Of a stretch of 64,000 bases of DNA, positions 46,670 through 61,600 are shown in pieces. Positions within the stretch are counted from its first letter, which is position 1. Each line of letters starts with the position of its first letter. Origin of the DNA: Siphonodentalium dalli (Eukaryota; Mollusca; Scaphopoda; Gadilida; Siphonodentaliidae); the NCBI GenBank assembly GCA_032622095.1, contig CP136062.1, forward strand, positions 14,043,710-14,107,709, written 5' to 3'. Made by a program: the position numbers and the translations under genes. Below the pieces are notes generated by a model. It had not been told where the DNA came from. It searched no databases and saw only the letters and a program-made list of their open reading frames with translations.

Positions 46670-49600
46670 CTGTAATATTAATACATGAGATCATTAAATG
46701 AGTATCTACGTCCATCTGTCGTCTCGATATGTTGATCACACCACAATACAACTGTAATATTAATACATGAGAACATTAAATGAGTATCTACGTCCATCTG
46801 TCGTCTCGATATGTGGATCACCTCACAATACAACTGTAATATTAATACATGAGATCATTAAATGAATATCTACGTCCATATGTCGTCTCGATATGTGGAT
46901 CAACCCACAATACAACTGTAATATTAATACATGAGATCATTAAATGAGAATCTACGTCCATCTGTCGTCTCGATATGTGGATCACACCACAATACAACTG
47001 TAATATTAATACATGAGACCGTTAAATGAGTATCTACGTCCATCTGTCGTCTCGATATGTGGATCACCCCACAATACAACTGTAATATTAATACATGAGA
47101 TCATTAAATGAATATCTACGTCCATCTGTCGTCTCGATATGTGGATCACCCCACAATACAACTGTAATATTAATACATGAGATCATTAAATGAATATCTA
47201 CGTCCATCTGTCGTCTCGATATGTGGATCAACCCCACAATTCAACTGTAATATTAATACATGAGATCATTAAATGAATATTTACGTCCATCAGTCGTCTC
47301 GATATGTGGATCACCCACAATACAACTGTAATAATAATACATGAGATCATTAAATGAGTATCTACGTCCATCTGTCGTCTCGATATGTGGATCACCCCAC
47401 AATACAACTGTAATATTAATACATAAAACCGTTAAATGAGTATCTACGTCCATCTGTCGTCTCGATATGTGGATCACCCCACAATACAACTGTAATATTA
47501 ATACATGAGACCGTTAAATGAGTATCTACGTCCATCTGTCGTCTCGATATGTGGATCACTCCACAATACAACTGTAATATTAATACATGAGATCGTTAAA
47601 TGAATATCTACGTCCATCTGTCGTCTCGATGTGTGGATCACCCCACAATAAAACTGTTATATTAATACATGAGATCATTAAATGAGTATATACCTCCATC
47701 TGTCGTCTCGATATGTGGATCACCCCACAATACAACTGTAATATTAATACATGAGACCGTTAAATGAGTATCTACGTCCATCTGTCGTCTCGATATGTGG
47801 ATCACCCCACAATACAACTGTAATATTAATACATGAGATCATTAAATGAGTATCTACGTCCATCTGTCGTCTCGATATGTGGATCACCCCACAATACAAC
47901 TGTAATAATACATGAGATCATTAAATGAGTAGCTACGTCCATCTATCGTCTCGATATGTGGATCAACCCACAATACAACTGTAATAATAATACATGAGAC
48001 CGTTAAATGAATATCTACGTCCATCTGTCGTCTCGATATGTGGATCACCCCACAATACAACTGTAATATTCATACATGAGATCATTAAATGAGCATCTAC
48101 GTCCATCTGTCGTCTCGATATGTGGATCACCCCACAATACAACTGTAATATTAATACATGAGATCATTAAATGAGTATCTACGTCCATCTGTCGTCTCGA
48201 TATGTGGATCACCCCACAATACAAGTGTAATAATAATACATGAGATCATTAAATGAGTATCTACGTCCATCTGTCGTCTCGATATGTGGATCACCCCACA
48301 ATACAACTGTAATATTAATACATAAGACCGTTAAATGAGTATCTACGTCCATCTGTCGTCTCGATATGTGGATCACCCCACAATACAACTGTAATAATAA
48401 TACATGAGATCGTTAAATGAATATCTACGTCCATCTGTCGTCTCGATATGTGGATCACCCCACAATACAACTGTAATATTAATACATGAGACCGTTAAAT
48501 GCGTATCTACGTCCATCTGTCGTCTCGATATGTGGATCACCCCACAATACAACTGTTATATTAATACATGAGATCATTAAATGAGTATCTACGTCCATCT
48601 GTCGTCTCGATATGTGGATCACCCCACAATACAACTGTAATAATACATGAGATCATTAAATGAGTAGCTACGTCCATCTATCGGCTCGATATGTGGATCA
48701 ACCCACAATACAACTGTAATAATAATACATGAGACCGTTAAATGAATATCTACGTCCATCTGTCGTCTCGATATGTGGATCACCCCACAATACAACTGTA
48801 ATATTCATACATGAGATCATTAAATGAGTATCTACGTCCATCTGTCGTCTCGATATGTGGATCACCCCACAATACAACTGTAATATTAATACATGAGATC
48901 GTTAAATGAGTATCTAAGTCCATCTATCGTCTCGATATGTGGATCAACCCACAATGCAACTGTAATATTAGTACATGAGACAGTAAATAAGTATCTACGT
49001 CCATCTGTCGTCTCGATATGTGGATCACCCCACAATACAACTGAAATAATAATGCATGAGATCATTAAATGAGTATCTACGTCCATCTGTCGTCTCGATA
49101 TGTGGATCACCCCACAATACAACTGTAATATTAATACATGAGATCATTAAATGAGTATCTACGTCCATCTGTCGTCTCGATATGTGGATCACCCCACAAT
49201 ACAACTGTAATATTAGTACATGAGACAGTAAATAAGTATCTACGTCCATCTGTCGTCTCGATATGTGGATCACCCCACAATACAACTGAAATAATAATGC
49301 ATGAGATCATTAAATGAGTATCTACGTCCATCTGTCGTCTCGATATGTGGATCACCCCACAATACAACTGTAATATTAATACATGAGATCATTAAAAGAG
49401 TATCTACGTCCATCTGTCGTCTCGATATGTGGATCACCCCACAATACAACTGTAATATTAATACATGAGATCATTAAATGAGTATCTACGTCCATCTGTC
49501 GTCTCGATATGTGGATCACCCCACAATACAACTGTAATATTAATACATGAGATCATTAAATGAGTATCTACGTCCATCTGTCGTCTCGATATGTGGATCA

Positions 49601-52600
49601 CCCCACAATACAACTGTAATATTAATACATGAGATCATTAAAAGAGTATCTACGTCCATCTGTCGTCTCGATATGTGGATCACCCCACAATACAACTGTA
49701 ATATTAATACATGAGATCATTAAATGAGTATCTACGTCCATCTGTCGTCTCGATATGTGGATCACCCCACAATACAACTGTAATATTAATACATGAGATC
49801 ATTAAATGAGTATCTACGTCCATATGTCGTCTCGATATGTGGATCACCCCACAATACAACTGTAATAATACATGAGATCGTTAAATGAGTATCTAAGTCT
49901 ATCTGTCGACTCGATATGTGGATCACCCCACAATACAACTGTAATATTAATACATGAGATCATTAAATGAGTATCTACGTCCATCTGTCGTCTCGATATG
50001 TGGATCACCCCACAAAACAACTGTAATAATAATACATGAGACCGTTAAATAAGTATCTACGTCCATATGTCGTCTCGATATGTGGATCATCCCACAATAC
50101 AACTGTAATATTAATACATGAGATCATTAAATGAGTATCTACGTCCATATGTGTCTCGATATGTGGATCATCCCACAATACAACTGTAATATTAATACAT
50201 GAGATCATTAAATGAATATTTACGTCCATCTGTCGTCTCGATATGTGGATCACCCCACAATACAACTGTAATAATAATACATGAGATCATTAAATAAGTA
50301 TCTACGTCCATCTGTCGTCTCGATATGTGGATCACCCCACAATACAACTGTAATATTAATACATGAGATCATTAAATGAGTATCTACGTCCATCTGTCGT
50401 CTCGATATGTGGATCACCCCACAATACAACTGTAATAATACATGAGACCGTTAAATGAGTATCTAAGTCCATCTGTCGACTCGATCCATATGTGGATCAC
50501 CCCACAATACAACTGTAATATTAATACATGAGATCATTAAATGAATATTTACGTCCATCTGTCGTCTCGATATGTGGATCACCCCACAATACAACTGTAA
50601 TATTAATACATGAGATCATTAAATGAGTATCTACGTCCATCTGTCGTCTCGATATGTGGATCACCCCACAATACAACTGTAATATTAATACATGAGATCA
50701 GTAAATGAGTATCTACGTCCATCTGTCATCTCGATATGTTGATCACCCCACAATACAACTGTAATATTAATACATGAGATCATTAAATGAGTATCTACGT
50801 CCATATGTCGTCTCGATATGTGGATCACCCCACAATACAACTGTAATAATACATGAGACCGTTAAATGAGTATCTAAGTCCATCTGTCGACTCGATATGT
50901 GGATCACCCCACAATACAACTGTAATATTAATACATGAGATCATTAAATGAGTATCTACGTCCATATGTGTCTCGATATGTGGATCATCCCACAATACAA
51001 CTGTAATATTAATACATGAGATCATTAAATGAATATTTACGTCCATCTGTCGTCTCGATATGTGGATCACCCCACAATACAACTGTAATAATAATACATG
51101 AGATCATTAAATAAGTATCTACGTCCATCTGTCGTCTCGATATGTGGATCACCCCACAATACAACTGTAATATTAATACATGAGATCATTAAATGAGTAT
51201 CTACGTCCATCTGTCGTCTCGATATGTGGATCACCCCACAATACAACTGTAATAATACATGAGACCGTTAAATGAGTATCTAAGTCCATCTGTCGACTCG
51301 ATCCATATGTGGATCACCCCACAATACAACTGTAATATTAATACATGAGATCATTAAATGAATATTTACGTCCATCTGTCGTCTCGATATGTGGATCACC
51401 CCACAATACAACTGTAATATTAATACATGAGATCATTAAATGAGTATCTACGTCCATCTGTCGTCTCGATATGTGGATCACCCCACAATACAACTGTAAT
51501 ATTAATACATGAGATCATTAAATGAGTATCTACGTCCATCTGTCGTCTCGATATGTTGATCACCCCACAATACAACTGTAATATTAATACATGAGATCAT
51601 TAAATGAGTATCTACGTCCATATGTCGTCTCGATATGTGGATCACCCCACAATACAACTGTAATAATACATGAGACCGTTAAATGAGTATCTAAGTCCAT
51701 CTGTCGACTCGATATGTGGATCACCCCACAATACAACTGTAATATTAATACATGAGATCATTAAATGAGTATCTACGTCCATCTGTCGTCTCGATATGTG
51801 GATCATCCCACAAAACAACTGTAATAATAATACATGAGACCGTTAAATGAGTATCTACGTCCATCTGTCGTCTCGATATGTGGATCACCCCACAATACAA
51901 CTGTAATATTAATACATGAGATCATTAAATGAGTATCTACGTCCATATGTCGTCTCGATATGTGGATCGCCCCACAATACAACTGGAATAATACATGAGA
52001 CCGTTAAATGAGTATCTAAGTCCATCTGTCGACTCGATCGATATGTGGATCACCCCACAATACAACTGTAATATTAATTCATGAGATCATTAAATGAGTA
52101 TCTACGTCCATCTGTCGTCTCGATATGTGGATCAACCCACAATACAACTGTAATATTAATACATGAGATCATTAAATGAATATTTACGTCCATCTGTCGT
52201 CTTGATATGTGGATCACCCCACAATACAACTGTAATAATAATACATGAGATAATTAAATGAGTATCTACGTCCATCTGTCGTCTCGATATGTGGATCAAC
52301 CCACAATACAACTGTAATATTAATACATGAGATCATTAAATGAATATTTACGTCCATCTGTCGTCTCGATATGTGGATCACACCACAATACAACTGTAAT
52401 AATAATACATGAGATCATTAAATGAGTATCTACGTCCATCTGTCGTCTCGATATGTGGGTCACCCCACAATACAACTGTAATAATACATGAGATCATTAA
52501 ATGAGTAGCTACGTCCATCTATCGTCTCGATATGTGGATCAACCCACAATACAACTGTAATAATAATACATGAGACCGTTAAATGAATATCTACGTCCAT

Positions 52601-55600
52601 CTGTCGTTCGATATGTGGATCACCCCACAATACAATTGTAATATTAATACATCAGACCATTAAATGAATATCTACGTCCATCTGTCGTCTCGATATGTGG
52701 ATCACCCCACAATACAACTGTAACAATAATACATGAGACCGTTAAATGAGTATCTACGTCCATCTGTCGTCTCGATATTTGGATCAACCCACACTACAAC
52801 TGTAATATTCATACATGAGATCATTAAATGAGCATCTACGTCCATCTGTCGTCTCGATATGTGGATCACCCCACAACACAACTGTAATATTAAAACATGA
52901 GATCATTAAATGAGTATCTACGTCCAGCTGTCGTCTCGATATGTGGATCACCCCACAATACAACTGTAATAATAATACATGAGATCGTTAAATGAGAATC
53001 TACGTCCATCTGTCGTCTCGATATGTGGATCACCCCACAATACAACTGTAATATTAATACATGAGATCGTTAAATGAATATCTACGTCCATCTGTCGTCT
53101 CGATATGTGGATCACCCCACAATACAACTGTAATAATAATACATGAGATCATTAAATGAGTATCTACGTCCATCTGTCGTCTCGATATGTGGATCACCCC
53201 ACAATACAACTGTAATATTCATACATGAGATCATTAAATGAGTATCTACGTCGATCTGTCGTCTCGATATGTGGATCACCCCACAATACAACTGTAATAT
53301 TAATACATGAGATCATTAAATGAGTATCTACGTCCATCTGTCGTCTCGATATGTGGATCACCCCACAATACAACTGTAATAATAATACATGAGATCGTTA
53401 AATGAGTATCTAAGTCCATCTATCGTCTCGATATGTGGATCACCCCACAATACAACTGTAATATTAGTACATGAGACAGTAAATAAGTATCTACGTCCAT
53501 CTGTCTTCTCGATATGTGGATCACCCCACAATACAACTGTAATAATAATGCATGAGATCATTAAATGAGTATCTAAGTCCATCTGTCGTCTCGATATGTG
53601 GATCACCCCACAATACAACTGTAATATTAATACATGAGATCATTAAATGAGTATCTACGTCCATCTGTCGTCTCGATATGTGGATCACCCCACAATACAA
53701 CTGTAATATTAATACATGAGATCATTAAATGAGTATCTACGTCCATCTGTCGTCTTGATATGTGGATCACCCCACAATACAACTGTAATATTAATACATG
53801 AGATCATTAAATGAGTATCTACGTCCATCTGTCGTCTCGATATGTGGATCACCCCACAATACAACTGTAATATTAATACATGAGATGATTAAATGAGTAT
53901 CTACGTCCATATGTCGTCTCGATATGTGGATCACCCCACAATACAACTGTAATAATACATGAGACCGTTAAATGAGTATCTAAGTCCATCTGTCGACTCG
54001 ATATGTGGATCACCCCACAATACAACTGTAATATTAATAATGAGATCATTAAATGAGTATCTACGTCCATATGTCGTCTCGATGTGTGGATCATCCCACA
54101 ATACAAACTGTAATATTAATACATGAGATCATTAAATGAGTATCTACGTCCATATGTCGTCTCGATATGTGGATCATCCCAAAATACAACTGTAATATTA
54201 ATACATGAGATCATTAAATGAGTATCTACGTCCATTTGTCGTCTCGATATGTGGATCACACCACAATACAACTGTAATATTAATACATGAGATCATTAAA
54301 TGAATATTTACGTCCATCTGTCGTCTCGATATGTGGATCACCCCACAATACAACTGTAATATTAATACATGAGATCATTAAATGAGTATCTACGTCCATC
54401 TGTCGTCTCGATATGTGAATCACCCCACAATACAACTGTAATAATACATGAGACCGTTAAATGAGTATCTAAGTCCATCTGTCGACTCGATCGATATGTG
54501 GATCACCCCACAATACAACTGTAATATTAATTCATGAGATCATTAAATGAGTATCTACGTCCATCTGTCTTCTCGATATGTGGATCAACCCACAATACAA
54601 CTGTAATATTAATACATGAGATCATTAAATGAATATTTACGTCCATCTGTCGTCTCGATATGTGGATCACCCCACAATACAACTGTAATAATAATACACG
54701 AGATAATTAAATGAGTATCTACGTCCATCTGTCGTCTCGATATGTGGATCAACCCACAATACAACTGTAATATTAATACATGAGACCGTTAAATGAGTAT
54801 CTACGTCCATCTGTCGTCTCGATATGTGGATCACCCCACAATACAACTGTAATATTAATACATGAGATCATTAAATGAGTATCTACATCCATATGTCGTC
54901 TCGATGTGTGGATCATCCCACAATACAACTGTAATATTAATACATGAGATCATTAAATGAGTATCTACGTCCATATGTCGTCTCGATATGTGGATCATCC
55001 CAAAATACAACTGTAATATTAATACATGAGATCATTAAATGAGTATCTACGTCCATCTGTCGTCTCGATATGTGGATCACACCACAATACAACTGTAATA
55101 TTAATACATGAGATCATTAAATGAATATTTACGTCCATCTGTCGTCTCGATATGTGGATCACCCCACAATACAACTGTAATATTAATACATGAGATCATT
55201 AAATGAGTATATACGTCCATCTGTCGTCTCGATATGTGAATCACCCCACAATACAACTGTAATAATACATGAGACCGTTAAATGAGTATCTAAGTCCATC
55301 TGTCGACTAGATCGATATGTGGATCACCCCACAATACAACTGTAATATTAGATCATGAGATCATTAAATGAGTATCTACGTCCATCTGTCTTCTCGATAT
55401 GTGGATCAACCCACAATACAACTGTAATATTAATACATGAGATCATTAAATGAATATTTACGTCCATCTGTCGTCTCGATATGTGGATCACCCCACAATA
55501 CAACTGTAATAATAATACACGAGATAATTAAATGAGTATCTACGTCCATCTGTCGTCTCGATATGTGGATCAACCCACAATACAACTGTAATATTAATAC

Positions 55601-58600
55601 ATGAGACCGTTAAATGAGTATCTACGTCCATCTGTCGTCTCGATAAGTGGATCACCCCACAATACAACTGTAATATTAATACACGAGATCATTAAATGAG
55701 TATCTACGTCCATCTGTCGTCTCGATATGTGGATCACCCCACAATACAACTGTAATATTAATACATGAGATCATTAAATGAATATTTACGTCCATCTGTC
55801 GTCTCGATATGTGGATCACCCCACAATACAACTGTAATAATAATACATGAGATCGTTAAATGAGTATCTACGTCCATCTGTCGTCTCGATATGTGGATCA
55901 CCCCACAATACAACTGTAATATTAATACATGAGATCGTTAAATGAATATCTACGTCCATCTGTCGTCTCGATATGTGGATCACCCCACAATACAACTGTA
56001 ATATTAATACATGAGACCATTAAATGAATATCTACGTCCATCTGTCGTCTCGATATGTGGATCACCCCACAATACAACTGTAATAATAATACATGAGATC
56101 ATTAAATGAGTATCTACGTCCATCTGTCGTCTCGATATGTGGATCACCCCACAATACAACTGTAATATTCATACATGAGATCATTAAATGAGTATCTACG
56201 TCCATCTGTCGTCTCGATATGTGGATCACCCCACAATACAACTGTAATATTAATACATGAGATCATTAAATGAGTATCTACGTCCATCTGTCGTCTCGAT
56301 ATGTGGATCACCCCACAATACAACTGTAATAATAATACATGAGATCGTTAAATGAGTATCTAAGTCCATCTATCGTCTCGATATGTGGATCACCCCACAA
56401 TACAACTGTAATATTAGTACATGAGACAGTAAATAAGTATCTACGTCCATCTGTCTTCTCGATATGTGGATCACCCCACAATACAACTGTAATAATAATG
56501 CATGAGATCATTAAATGAGTATCTAAGTCCATCTGTCGTCTCGATATGTGGATCACCCCACAATACAACTGTAATATTAATAAATGAGATCATTAAATGA
56601 GTATCTACGTCCATCTGTCGTCTCGATATGTGGATCACCCCACAATACAACTGTAATATTAATACATGATATCATTAAATGAGTATCTACGTCCATCTGT
56701 CGTCTTGATATGTGGATCACCCCACAATACAACTGTAATATTAATACATGAGATCATTAAATGAGTATCTACGTCCATCTGTCGTCTCGATATGTGGATC
56801 ACCCCACAATACAACTGTAATAATAAATGAGATCATTAAATGAGTAGCTACGTCCATCTGTCGTCTCGATATGTGGATCACCCCACAATACAACTGTAAT
56901 AATAATACATGAGACCGTTAAATAAATATCTACGTCCATCTGTCGTCTCGATATGTGGATCACCCCACAATACAACTGTAATATTAATACATGAGACCAT
57001 TAAATGAGTATCTTCGTCCATCTGTCGTCTCGATATGTGGATCACCCCACAATACAACTGTAATAATAATACATGAGACCGTTAAATGAATATCTACGTC
57101 CATCTGTCTTCTCGATATGTGGATCACCCCACAATACAACTGTAACATTCATACATGAGATCGTTAAATGAGTATCTACGTCCATCTGCCGTCTCGATAT
57201 GTGGATCACCCCACAATACAACTGTAAAATTAATACATGAGATCGTTAAATGAGTATCTACGCCCATCTGTAGTCTCGATATGTGGATCACCCCACAATA
57301 CAACTGTAATAATACATGAGATCATTAAATGAGTATCTACGTCCGTCTGTCGTCTCGATATGTGGATCACCCCACAACACAACTGTAATATTAATACATG
57401 AGACCGTTAAATGAGTATCTACGTCCATCTGTCGTCTCGATATGTGGATCACCCCACAATACAACTGTAATATTAATACATGAGATCATTAAATGAATAT
57501 TTACGTCCATCTGTCGTCTCGATATGTGGATCACCCCACAATACAACTGTAATAATACATGAAATCATTAAATGAGTAGCTACGTCCATCTGTCGTCTCG
57601 ATATGTGGATCACCCCACAATACAACTGTAATAATAATACATGAGACCGTTAAATGAGTATCTACGTCCATCTGTCGTCTCGATATGTGGATCACCCCAC
57701 AATACAACTGTAATATTAATACATGAGACCATTAAATGAGTATCTACGTCCATCTGTCGTCTCGATATGTGGATCACCCCACAATACAACTGTAATAATA
57801 ATACATGAGACCGTTAAATGAATATCTACGTCCATCTGTCTTCTCGATATGTGGATCACCCCACAATACAACTGTAATATTCATACATGAGATCATTAAA
57901 TGAGTATCTACGTCCATCTGTCGTCTCGATATGTGGATCACCCCACAATACAACTGTAATAATAATACATGAGATCGTTAAATGAATATCTACGTCCATC
58001 TGTCGTCTCGATATGTGGATCACCCCACAATACAACTGTAATATTAATACATGAGACCATTAAATGAATATCTACGTCCATCTGTCGTCTCGATATGTGG
58101 ATCACCCCACAATACAACTGTAATAATAATACATGAGATCATTAAATGAGTATCTACGTCCATCTGTCGTCTCGATATGTGGATCACCCCACAATACAAC
58201 TGTAATATTAGTACATGAGACAGTAAATAAGTATCTACGTCCATCTGTCTTCTCGATATGTGGATCACCCCACAATACAACTGTAATAATAATGCATGAG
58301 ATCATTAAATGAGTATCTAAGTCCATCTGTCGTCTCGATATGTGGATCACCCCACAATACAACTGTAATATTAATAAATGAGATCATTAAATGAGTATCT
58401 ACGTCCATCTGTCGTCTCGATATGTGGATCACCCCACAATACAACTGTAATATTAATACATGATATCATTAAATGAGTATCTACGTCCATCTGTCGTCTT
58501 GATATGTGGATCACCCCACAATACAACTGTAATATTAATACATGAGATCATTAAATGAGTATCTACGTCCATCTGTCGTCTCGATATGTGGATCACCCCA

Positions 58601-61600
58601 CAATACAACTGTAATAATAAATGAGATCATTAAATGAGTAGCTACGTCCATCTGTCGTCTCGATATGTGGATCACCCCACAATACAACTGTAATAATAAT
58701 ACATGAGACCGTTAAATAAATATCTACGTCCATCTGTCGTCTCGATATGTGGATCACCCCACAATACAACTGTAATATTAATACATGAGACCATTAAATG
58801 AGTATCTTCGTCCATCTGTCGTCTCGATATGTGGATCACCCCACAATACAACTGTAATAATAATACATGAGACCGTTAAATGAATATCTACGTCCATCTG
58901 TCTTCTCGATATGTGGATCACCCCACAATACAACTGTAACATTCATACATGAGATCGTTAAATGAGTATCTACGTCCATCTGCCGTCTCGATATGTGGAT
59001 CACCCCACAATACAACTGTAAAATTAATACATGAGATCGTTAAATGAGTATCTACGCCCATCTGTAGTCTCGATATGTGGATCACCCCACAATACAACTG
59101 TAATAATACATGAGATCATTAAATGAGTATCTACGTCCGTCTGTCGTCTCGATATGTGGATCACCCCACAACACAACTGTAATATTAATACATGAGACCG
59201 TTAAATGAGTATCTACGTCCATCTGTCGTCTCGATATGTGGATCACCCCACAATACAACTGTAATATTAATACATGAGATCATTAAATGAATATTTACGT
59301 CCATCTGTCGTCTCGATATGTGGATCACCCCACAATACAACTGTAATAATACATGAAATCATTAAATGAGTAGCTACGTCCATCTGTCGTCTCGATATGT
59401 GGATCACCCCACAATACAACTGTAATAATAATACATGAGACCGTTAAATGAGTATCTACGTCCATCTGTCGTCTCGATATGTGGATCACCCCACAATACA
59501 ACTAATATTAATACATGAGACCATTAAATGAGTATCTACGTCCATCTGTCGTCTCGATATGTGGATCACCCCACAATACAACTGTAATAATAATACATGA
59601 GACCGTTAAATGAATATCTACGTCCATCTGTCTTCTCGATATGTGGATCACCCCACAATACAACTGTAATATTCATACATGAGATCATTAAATGAGTATC
59701 TACGTCCATCTGTCGTCTCGATATGTGGATCACCCCACAATACAACTGTAATAATAATACATGAGATCGTTAAATGAATATCTACGTCCATCTGTCGTCT
59801 CGATATGTGGATCACCCCACAATACAACTGTAATATTAATACATGAGACCATTAAATGAATATCTACGTCCATCTGTCGTCTCGATATGTGGATCACCCC
59901 ACAATACAACTGTAATAATAATACATGAGATCATTAAATGAGTATCTACGTCCATCTGTCGTCTCGATATGTGGATCACCCCACAATACAACTGTAATAT
60001 TCATACATGAGATCATTAAATGAGTATCTACGTCCATCTGTCGTCTCGATATGTGGATCACCCCACAATACAACTGTAATATTAATACATGAGATCATTA
60101 AATGAGTATCTACGTCCATCTGTCGTCTCGATATGTGGATCACCCCACAATACAACTGTAATAATAATACATGAGATCGTTAAATGAGTATCTAAGTCCA
60201 TCTATCGTCTCGATATGTGGATCACCCCACAATACAACTGTAATATTAGTACATGAGACAGTAAATAAGTATCTACGTCCATCTGTCTTCTCGATATGTG
60301 GATCACCCCACAATACAACTGTAATAATAATGCATGAGATCATTAAATGAGTATCTAAGTCCATCTGTCGTCTCGATATGTGGATCACCCCACAATACAA
60401 CTGTAATATTAATAAATGAGATCATTAAATGAGTATCTACGTCCATCTGTCGTCTCGATATGTGGATCACCCCACAATACAACTGTAATAATAAATGAGA
60501 TCATTAAATGAGTAGCTACGTCCATCTGTCGTCTCGATATGTGGATCACCCCACAATACAACTGTAATAATAATACATGAGACCGTTAAATAAATATCTA
60601 CGTCCATCTGTCGTCTCGATATGTGGATCACCCCACAATACAACTGTAATATTAATACATGAGACCATTAAATGAGTATCTTCGTCCATCTGTCGTCTCG
60701 ATATGTGGATCACCCCACAATACAACTGTAATAATAATACATGAGACCGTTAAATGAATATCTACGTCCATCTGTCTTCTCGATATGTGGATCACCCCAC
60801 AATACAACTGTAACATTCATACATGAGATCGTTAAATGAGTATCTACGTCCATCTGCCGTCTCGATATGTGGATCACCCCACAATACAACTGTAAAATTA
60901 ATACATGAGATCGTTAAATGAGTATCTACGCCCATCTGTAGTCTCGATATGTGGATCACCCCACAATACAACTGTAATAATACATGAGATCATTAAATGA
61001 GTATCTACGTCCATCTGTCGTCTCGATATGTGGATCACCCCACAACACAACTGTAATATTAATACATGAGACCGTTAAATGAGTATCTACGTCCATCTGT
61101 CGTCTCGATATGTGGATCACCCCACAATACAACTGAAATATCAATACATGAGATCATTAAATGAGTATCTACGTCCATCTGTCGTCTCGATATGTGGATC
61201 ACCCCACAATACAACTGTAATAATACATGAAATCATTAAATGAGTAGCTACGTCCATCTGTCGTCTCGATATGTGGATCACCCCACAATACAACTGTAAT
61301 AATAATACATGAGACCGTTAAATGAATATCTACGTCCATCTGTCGTCTCGATATGTGGATCACCCCACAATACAACTGTAATATTAATACATGAGACCAT
61401 TAAATGAGTATCTACGTCCATCTGTCGTCTCGATATGTGGATCACCCCACAATACAACTGTAATAATAATACATGAGACCGTTAAATGAATATCTACGTC
61501 CATCTGTCTTCTCGATATGTGGATCACCCCACAATACAACTGTAATATTCATACATGAGATCATTAAATGAGTATCTACGTCCATCTGTCGTCTCGATAT